A stretch of DNA of 22,692 nt from contig CANOBT010000091.1 in the NCBI GenBank assembly GCA_947564305.1, positions 1 through 22,692 on the forward strand, written 5' to 3'. This document shows positions 17,001 to 22,692 of this stretch, one piece after another. Within the stretch, counting starts at the first letter, position 1; each line of letters starts with the position of its first letter. Both the position numbers and the translations under genes were made by a program. The notes below the pieces were generated by a model. It saw nothing but the letters and a program-made list of their open reading frames with translations. It searched no databases and was not told where the DNA came from. Source of the stretch: an uncultured Lachnospiraceae bacterium. Its GTDB lineage: Bacteria > Bacillota_A > Clostridia > Lachnospirales > Lachnospiraceae.

Positions 17001-18446
17001 ATGAATGAAAAAAAGTATTTAAAATGGTATCATAAGGTGGCCTATGGCTCCGGCGATTTGGCTTCAAACTGCGGATATGCGCTGATTTCCAGCTTTGTTA
17101 TGCTCTATCTTACGAACGCGGTGGGACTCAACAGTGCAGTCATCGGAACATTGATGATGGTGTCAAAATTGTTGGACGGTGTGTCAGATATTTTCTTTGG
17201 GGGACTGATGGACCGGACAAAAAGCAAGATGGGGCAGGCCAGACCGTGGATGCTTTATGGACAGATTGGGGTGTCTGCATGTCTGTTCCTGGTATTCAGC
17301 ATTCCCAGCATGAGTCAGAACATGCAGTATGCATATTTCTTCGTATTTTACACGGCGTTCAATGCGGTTTTCTATACCGCAAACAGTATTGCCTATGCCG
17401 CTTTGGCAGCAAAAATTACGAAAAACGGACAGGAAAGAGTACAGCTTGGCTCCATCCGGTTTATTTTTGCAACCTTTACCACACTGATTATTTCTTATAA
17501 CGCCATGGGATTGGTGGAAACATTCGGCGGCGGTGCAAAAGGCTGGCGTACGGTGGCTCTCATTTTCGCACTGGTTGCACTTGCAGTCAATACATTCTGC
17601 GTACTGATGGTCAAGGAAGTGCCGGACGAGGATATGACAAGCGGTGCGGCACAAAAGGCAGACGATACAGCGAAACTTGACGGAACAGAGAAAACGGATG
17701 AAAACGGGAAAACTGCTTCGGGAAGTGCTGCCGGAACAAAGGTCAGCTTTGGAACTTCATTAAAGCTTTTGCTGAAAAATCCGTATTACATTATCATTCT
17801 CTGTCTCTATCTGGTAAACTATATTTATAGCGGAATCACTCAGGGCTCAGCAATCTACTTTATGACTTATTATATGGGAGACCCGGCGCTTTTGGGAACA
17901 TTCTCGTTATTCCAGCTGGTTCCGGTTATGATTATTCTGACCCTGACCCCAATGCTTGTGAAAAAATTCGGAAGCATGTGGAAAATGAATTTATATGCCC
18001 GCGTGATTACGCTTTTAATGGGTGTGGTATTCCTGGTAGGCGCCCTCAATAGAAATCTTCCGGTCATGTTGTTTGCCACCTTCGTGAGAAATATGGCAGG
18101 CGGCCCATTGACAGGAACTTTGAACGCTCTGGTTGCAGAGACCAGCGATTACACTTGGAGAACGCAGGGTGTCCGCATTGACGGCGTCATGTTTAGCTGT
18201 TCTTCGATTGGTGTGAAGCTTGGCGGCGGTATCGGAAGTGCGGTTGTAGGATGGCTTCTGGCACTGGGCGGATTCAATGGAACCGCAGAGGTGCAGACCG
18301 CAGGGGCAATCAACATGATTTTCTTCATGTATGTTGTACTTCCGCTGGCAATGGGTGTTCTGATGGCAATTCTGGTTTATCTGCTGAAAGTAGAAAAAGC
18401 AAATAAAGAATGGGATGAGAAGCATTTGAAAGGAGAAAATGCATGA
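17001..18446 (+). CDS. GPH-family (glycoside-pentoside-hexuronide) cation symporter
   Basis: A 481-aa integral membrane transporter of the MFS-related GPH family (MelB/UidB/XylP type), expected to bring a glycoside into the cell with Na+ or H+. The N terminus KVAYGSGDLASNCGYALISS and the loop MDRTKSKMGQARPWMLYG are hallmarks of the family, and about 12 hydrophobic segments are visible. The central cytoplasmic loop (about 210-250) is a low-complexity Ala/Asp/Lys/Thr-rich stretch, longer than in typical members. AAAGGAG (16981-16987) serves the gene; a 3-codon frame (ATG 16993 to TGA 17104-equivalent position 17004) overlaps the start and may be chance. The stop overlaps the ATG of the glycosidase gene, so the two form an operon under the AraC regulator. 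Confidence 0.93.
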   Translation: MNEKKYLKWYHKVAYGSGDLASNCGYALISSFVMLYLTNAVGLNSAVIGTLMMVSKLLDGVSDIFFGGLMDRTKSKMGQARPWMLYGQIGVSACLFLVFSIPSMSQNMQYAYFFVFYTAFNAVFYTANSIAYAALAAKITKNGQERVQLGSIRFIFATFTTLIISYNAMGLVETFGGGAKGWRTVALIFALVALAVNTFCVLMVKEVPDEDMTSGAAQKADDTAKLDGTEKTDENGKTASGSAAGTKVSFGTSLKLLLKNPYYIIILCLYLVNYIYSGITQGSAIYFMTYYMGDPALLGTFSLFQLVPVMIILTLTPMLVKKFGSMWKMNLYARVITLLMGVVFLVGALNRNLPVMLFATFVRNMAGGPLTGTLNALVAETSDYTWRTQGVRIDGVMFSCSSIGVKLGGGIGSAVVGWLLALGGFNGTAEVQTAGAINMIFFMYVVLPLAMGVLMAILVYLLKVEKANKEWDEKHLKGENA

Positions 18447-20923
18447 TCAGAGAAAATTTTAACAAAGGCTGGCAGGTCGTAAAAGGCGGAAGCAGCGCGG
18501 CAACAGCAGCTTTTATGGGAACGGATGAGATACATATGGTGCACCTTCCTCATGACGCGATGATTCATGAGGAGCGCACGCCGGATGTTGAGAGCGGCGC
18601 TCAGACGGGGTTTTATCCGGGAGGCGAATATATTTACCAGAAATCTTTGACAGTGCCAAAGGAATGGAGGGAGAAACGGGTTTCTCTGGAATTTGAGGGT
18701 ATCTATCAGACGGCTATGGTCTATATCAACGGGGCGCTGGCGGCAACCAATCTGTATGGGTATTCCGGGTTTTATGTGGAACTGAATCCATGGCTTCGCT
18801 TTGGGGAAGAAAATAAAATTAAAGTAATTGCAAATAACAGCCTGGTTCCCAACAGCCGTTGGTATACCGGGAGTGGGATTTACCGTAATGTAAAATTACT
18901 CTGTGGGGACAGGATTCATGTCCCCGCAGATGGGGTACGGATTACTACGTTGGCTGCGGAGATGGATTCTGCAACGGTAGAAGTAGCGGTACAGCTTCAT
19001 AGCATCAGTAGAGTCAAAGAAAATGTAGATGTGAACATTTTTATAGAGAAGGACGGAAAAACCGTTGCACAGGACAAGCAGATGGTAGTCATGTATCCGG
19101 AAACCCGCGAAAGTTCCAGACATACATTTTGTATCGAAAAACCAGAACTTTGGGATTGTGATACCCCTAGTCTTTATCAATGCAGGGTGGAGATTGAAAG
19201 CAATGGGGAAGTGTTGGATAAGACAAAAGAAAGCTTTGGAATCCGTACCATCCTTCTGGATGCAGTACACGGCCTGCGGCTGAACGGAAAAGAAGTGAAG
19301 CTGCGTGGAGCCTGTATCCATGATGACAACGGGATTCTGGGCGCTGTCACTCTGGAATGTGCCCAGGACCGCCGCTGCAGGCAGTTAAAGGAGGCAGGGT
19401 TCAACAGTATCCGAAGCTCTCATCATCCGCTGAGCAAGTCCATGCTAGAGGCCTGTGACCGCTATGGAATCCTGGTGATGGATGAAATCAGTGATATGTG
19501 GACAGTCCATAAAAACCCTCATGATTTTGCGACGCATTTCACAGAATGTTGGAAACAGGTGGCAGAACGGATGGTAGCAAAGGATTATAATCATCCCTGT
19601 GTAGTTCTGTATTCGATAGGAAATGAAATCTCAGAGGCAGGGTCAGATGCGGGTGCGGCTATCGGAAGAAAAATGTGCAATAAGCTGCATGAATTAGATG
19701 CCACCCGATTTACTACGATGGGGCAAAATGGATTGATGAGTGCAGGTATGCGCCTTCGGACCATCATGCAGGATGTGATGGAAAAGTTCGGTCCGCTGCA
19801 GCAGGATAGCCAGGACAGCAAAGACGGTGTCAGCGGGATGAACAGCTTTATGAGCCTGATGGCGGGAGTGCGCGGAGAGTATTTTGCTGCCCATCCGCTC
19901 CTGACAGAAGCTTTGGAAGGATGTTCTGCGGCCTGCGATATTATTGGGCTCAACTATCTTACCGCACGGCATATTGCGGAGAAAGAGCTGCATCCCAACA
20001 AGACGGTGCTTGGTACAGAGACCTACCCGGCAGACATTGTAAGGCTCTGGGGGATTGTCAAGCGTTATCCTCATGTACTGGGTGATTTTACATGGGCCGG
20101 TTATGATTACCTAGGAGAAGCAGGCTGTGGTATTTTCCATTATGACGGAAATGCCAACTTTACCAGTGTGTTCCCGGAGCGCACGGCCTATATCGGAGAT
20201 TTGGATCTGGTCGGCTACCGGCGTCCCATCAGCTATCTGCGGGAAATTGTGTATGGCCTCCGAAAAGAGCCTTATCTGGCAGTGGAACGGCTGAACCGTT
20301 ATGGAATGGCTTGCTCTAAAACAGCCTGGATGCATAAAGATAACATCGCAAGCTGGACCTGGCCCGGATATGAAGGAAAACCTGCGCTTGTGGATATCTA
20401 TGCGGATGCACAGGAAGTCGAACTTTTCTTAAACGGGCGCTCCCTTGGAAGGAAGCCTGCGGGAGAAGAGCATGATTTTACTGCTGCTTACGAACTGACT
20501 TACGAGCCGGGGGAACTGACGGCAGTCAGCTATGAGGATGGAAAGGAAAGCGGAAGATATTCTCTTGCGACCGCAGGGGAGGAGATACAGCTTTGTGTGG
20601 AGATGGATAAGACTGAGCTGTGTGCGGATGGAGAGGACTTGTCTTTTATCACGATAAAACTGGTGGATGAGAAAGGAAGAGAGAATCTGTTTGCATCCAA
20701 AGAAATTACGGTTTCCGTAGAAGGGGCAGGGGATCTGGCAGGCTTCGGAAGCGCCGATCCGCAGTCTCTTCGCAGCTATGATGATAACAAATGGGAGACT
20801 TATGACGGATATGTGATGGCAGTGGTACGAGCAGGAGAAGAGGAAGGTGTGATTCGGGTGAACATTGCGGCCGAGGGCTGTGAGGAGCAGTGTTTGGAGA
20901 TTCCGGTGCGTGCAGTGAGATGA
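18443..20923 (+). CDS. Glycoside hydrolase family 2 exo-enzyme (beta-galactosidase/beta-glucuronidase type)
   Basis: An 826-aa cytoplasmic enzyme with no signal peptide. Order of parts: jelly-roll sugar-binding domain (about 1-160, with YQKSLTVPKEWREKRVSLEF and SRWYTGSGIYRNVKL); immunoglobulin-like domain (about 165-275); TIM barrel with FNSIRSSHHPLSKSMLEACD and DRYGILVMDEISDMW; predicted acid/base E395 in SIGNE and predicted nucleophile E526 in GTETYP; then C-terminal Ig-like domains including a DUF4982-type segment (DIYADAQEVELFLNGRSLGR). The start overlaps the transporter stop by ATGA, with AGGAG 7 nt upstream. It probably hydrolyses the glycoside imported by the GPH symporter. Galactoside versus glucuronide specificity cannot be settled by eye; I saw no clear NxK motif of the glucuronidase type. 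Confidence 0.9.
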   Translation: MIRENFNKGWQVVKGGSSAATAAFMGTDEIHMVHLPHDAMIHEERTPDVESGAQTGFYPGGEYIYQKSLTVPKEWREKRVSLEFEGIYQTAMVYINGALAATNLYGYSGFYVELNPWLRFGEENKIKVIANNSLVPNSRWYTGSGIYRNVKLLCGDRIHVPADGVRITTLAAEMDSATVEVAVQLHSISRVKENVDVNIFIEKDGKTVAQDKQMVVMYPETRESSRHTFCIEKPELWDCDTPSLYQCRVEIESNGEVLDKTKESFGIRTILLDAVHGLRLNGKEVKLRGACIHDDNGILGAVTLECAQDRRCRQLKEAGFNSIRSSHHPLSKSMLEACDRYGILVMDEISDMWTVHKNPHDFATHFTECWKQVAERMVAKDYNHPCVVLYSIGNEISEAGSDAGAAIGRKMCNKLHELDATRFTTMGQNGLMSAGMRLRTIMQDVMEKFGPLQQDSQDSKDGVSGMNSFMSLMAGVRGEYFAAHPLLTEALEGCSAACDIIGLNYLTARHIAEKELHPNKTVLGTETYPADIVRLWGIVKRYPHVLGDFTWAGYDYLGEAGCGIFHYDGNANFTSVFPERTAYIGDLDLVGYRRPISYLREIVYGLRKEPYLAVERLNRYGMACSKTAWMHKDNIASWTWPGYEGKPALVDIYADAQEVELFLNGRSLGRKPAGEEHDFTAAYELTYEPGELTAVSYEDGKESGRYSLATAGEEIQLCVEMDKTELCADGEDLSFITIKLVDEKGRENLFASKEITVSVEGAGDLAGFGSADPQSLRSYDDNKWETYDGYVMAVVRAGEEEGVIRVNIAAEGCEEQCLEIPVRAVR

Positions 20924-20928
20924 GTGAG

Positions 20929-20963
20929 CAGGGCTGATATGGATTGACATATCAGCCCTGTTT
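20929..20963 (+). terminator. Terminator of the transporter-GH2 operon
   Basis: A perfect 12-bp stem, CAGGGCTGATAT (20929-20940) with ATATCAGCCCTG (20949-20960), 8-nt loop, starting 6 bp after the GH2 stop. The following T-run is only three long, so termination may be partial. Confidence 0.75.
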
Positions 20964-20982
20964 AAAGATTTGCATAAATCCG

Positions 20983-21011
20983 TTGTTTTTGCGTATATGC
21001 CATGTTAAAAT
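20983..21011 (+). promoter_or_regulatory. Candidate promoter of the AAA ATPase gene
   Basis: TTGTTT (20983-20988), 17-nt spacer, TAAAAT (21006-21011). It would give a leader of about 130 nt before the start at 21147. Confidence 0.45.
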
Positions 21012-21146
21012 AGAATCATAATATAAGGCATTGTATTCCAGAAGGTCTGCTTTTCACAGGGAATTAAGAGCATTTGGGATGAAAGACCGGTAAGACGGAG
21101 AAGCTAAAAATAGAAATTCTAAGAGTCTTATTTTGGGGAGGTGGTG

Positions 21147-22692
21147 ATGGTGAAAGAATTCCATGTGACAGGAACCTGTAATCCAAAGCGGCATTATATG
21201 GTAGATATCAGTGAGCGAATAGAGAAAATTACGACAGACTATATTGAAAAGGGAAAATATTTTACCATTAACAGGGCAAGGCAATACGGGAAAACTACGT
21301 TGCTGTTTTTGCTCAGAAAGCATCTGCAGGAAAGATATCTTGTCGTATCTGTCAGCTTTGAAGCGGCAGATGAGCTGTTCGTATCCTCCTATACGTTAGC
21401 TGTTGGACTGCAGCGTAGTATTGGCCGCCAACTCCGTATGCAGAAGGTATCAAAAGATATCCTGGAAAAATGGGAAGAACCGATTTCTAAAGAATTTGCT
21501 TTCGATGATTTTGGAGAGCGTATTTCAGATTTGTGTTTACGGTGTGCGAAGAAGATTATATTCATGGTTGATGAAGTTGACAAAAATTCAGACAATCAGG
21601 TATTTTTAGGATTGTTGGGACTATTGCGGACAAAATATCTTGCTCAGGCAGAAGATATGGATATGACGTTTCAAACAGTGATACTTGCCAGTGTTTACGA
21701 TATTAAAAATCTGAAATTAAAGCTTCGGCCGGACGAAGAGGCCAAATATAACAGCCCGTGGAATATTGCAGAAGATTTCAATATAGATTTGAGTTTTTCG
21801 GCAAAGGATATTGCAGAAATGTTAAAGGAATACGAATCTGATAATGCTGTTGGAATGGACATACCAGCAGTCAGCCAATGGATTTATGACTATACGGATG
21901 GCTATCCTTATATGGTATCCCGAATCTGTAAGCTGATTGATGAGAGGGTTGCCCAAACAACGGATTTCCCGGAAAAAAAGGATGCATGGACGAGAGAAGG
22001 CAGGCTCGAAGCAGTCAGATTGTTTTTGACAGAATCCAATACTTTATTTGACGATATGGTGAAAAAGCTATATGATTATCCGGAAATAAAGAGGATGCTG
22101 AAAGATATTTTATTCAGAGGAGTCAGATATTCCTTTGAAATTGACAACCCAAGTATAAATGTGGGTGTCATGTTTGGATTTGTTAAAGAAAAAGAGAATG
22201 CGGTGGCAATAGCGAATCGGCTTTTTGAGACAAAACTGTATAATCTTTTTCTTTCAGAGGAAGAGACGGATGGGAAAAAAGGATATGATTCTGTGGTTGT
22301 CTGCAATCAATTTGTTGTTCATGGAAGGCTGCAAATGCCGCTTGTAATGGAGAAATTTTATGAGTATTTTGAGGAAATATTTAAAAATTGTGATGAAAAA
22401 TTTTTAGAAGAGGAAGGAAGACGTATCTTTTTGATGTATTTGCGGCCAATCATAAATGGTTCAGGAAACTATTATATTGAAGCGCAGACGCGGGACCGCT
22501 CAAGAACGGATGTGATTGTGGATTATAAATCTCAACGGTTTATTATCGAAATGAAACTGTGGAGAGGAAATGCCTATCATAAACGCGGAGAAAAGCAGCT
22601 TTTTGAGTATCTCGATTTTTACAAAGAGGATACGGGATATCTTTTGAGTTTTGATTTTAACAAAAACAAACGTACCGGGATTAGGGAAATTC
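21147..22692 (+). CDS. AAA-like ATPase with C-terminal PD-(D/E)XK nuclease-like domain (3' end outside window)
   Basis: At least 515 codons, still open at the window end. The start is ATG 21147 (or GTG 21150), just after GGAGG at 21137-21141. Residues about 20-330 form an AAA-type domain: P-loop NRARQYGKTTLL with K49 and T50, and Walker B IIFMVDEVDKN with D142 and E143. The C-terminal region has a PD-(D/E)XK-like core: D455 in RTDVIVDY, then E468-x-K470 in FIIEMKLWRG, with a following helix around QLFEYLDFY. This arrangement matches the large family of AAA ATPase/DUF1703-like proteins, common and often multicopy in clostridia and Bacteroidetes; their function is not established, with mobile-element or defence roles suspected. 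It has its own promoter candidate and is separate from the sugar operon. Confidence 0.88.
   Translation, partial: MVKEFHVTGTCNPKRHYMVDISERIEKITTDYIEKGKYFTINRARQYGKTTLLFLLRKHLQERYLVVSVSFEAADELFVSSYTLAVGLQRSIGRQLRMQKVSKDILEKWEEPISKEFAFDDFGERISDLCLRCAKKIIFMVDEVDKNSDNQVFLGLLGLLRTKYLAQAEDMDMTFQTVILASVYDIKNLKLKLRPDEEAKYNSPWNIAEDFNIDLSFSAKDIAEMLKEYESDNAVGMDIPAVSQWIYDYTDGYPYMVSRICKLIDERVAQTTDFPEKKDAWTREGRLEAVRLFLTESNTLFDDMVKKLYDYPEIKRMLKDILFRGVRYSFEIDNPSINVGVMFGFVKEKENAVAIANRLFETKLYNLFLSEEETDGKKGYDSVVVCNQFVVHGRLQMPLVMEKFYEYFEEIFKNCDEKFLEEEGRRIFLMYLRPIINGSGNYYIEAQTRDRSRTDVIVDYKSQRFIIEMKLWRGNAYHKRGEKQLFEYLDFYKEDTGYLLSFDFNKNKRTGIREI

Noticed and set aside
1..22692. CRISPR array, tRNA or rRNA genes, transposase or integrase genes
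   Set aside because: No regularly spaced repeats, no cloverleaf or rRNA sequence, and no recombinase motifs were found on reading both strands.

Overview
The window looks like an accessory stretch of a Lachnospiraceae-type Firmicute chromosome (Blautia/Dorea/Ruminococcus-like gut clostridia). This is inferred from the AGGAGG-type ribosome sites, the moderately AT-rich codon use, the GPH-transporter/GH2 locus and close family resemblances; no marker gene fixes the genus. 

Layout. 1-312: 3' end of an FtsX-type ABC permease, frameshifted at an A6 run. 313-1515: about 1.2 kb of AT-rich DNA with several hairpins and perfect palindromes, one doubtful vestigial reading frame and no convincing gene. 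1516-1747: a 58-codon small-protein gene with its own terminator. 1839-6669: a two-gene cassette, a 1214-residue protein I do not recognise that carries an HEICH zinc-protease-like motif, followed by an FRG-domain protein. 6769-7650: an XRE regulator with its own sigma-A promoter, ending in a 21-bp bidirectional terminator. 7662-10154 (minus): an orphan hybrid histidine kinase/response regulator with a good promoter. 10274-15697: a Wadjet (SMC-type, MukBEF-like) operon, jetA-jetB-jetC, with no jetD nuclease gene. 15702-20960: an AraC regulator, divergent from a GPH sugar symporter and a GH2 glycosidase, forming a glycoside-use locus. 21147-end: an AAA ATPase with a PD-(D/E)XK-like C-terminal domain, cut by the window end.

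How the parts fit. Three parts have the flavour of defence or plasmid-control modules: the FRG cassette with an adjacent XRE gene, the Wadjet genes, and the AAA/PD-(D/E)XK protein. They sit beside ordinary niche-adaptation genes, as in a genomic island. The two points most worth attention are the JetD-less jetABC operon, where jetC stops four bases from a convergent gene, and the uncharacterised giant HEICH protein paired with an FRG protein.
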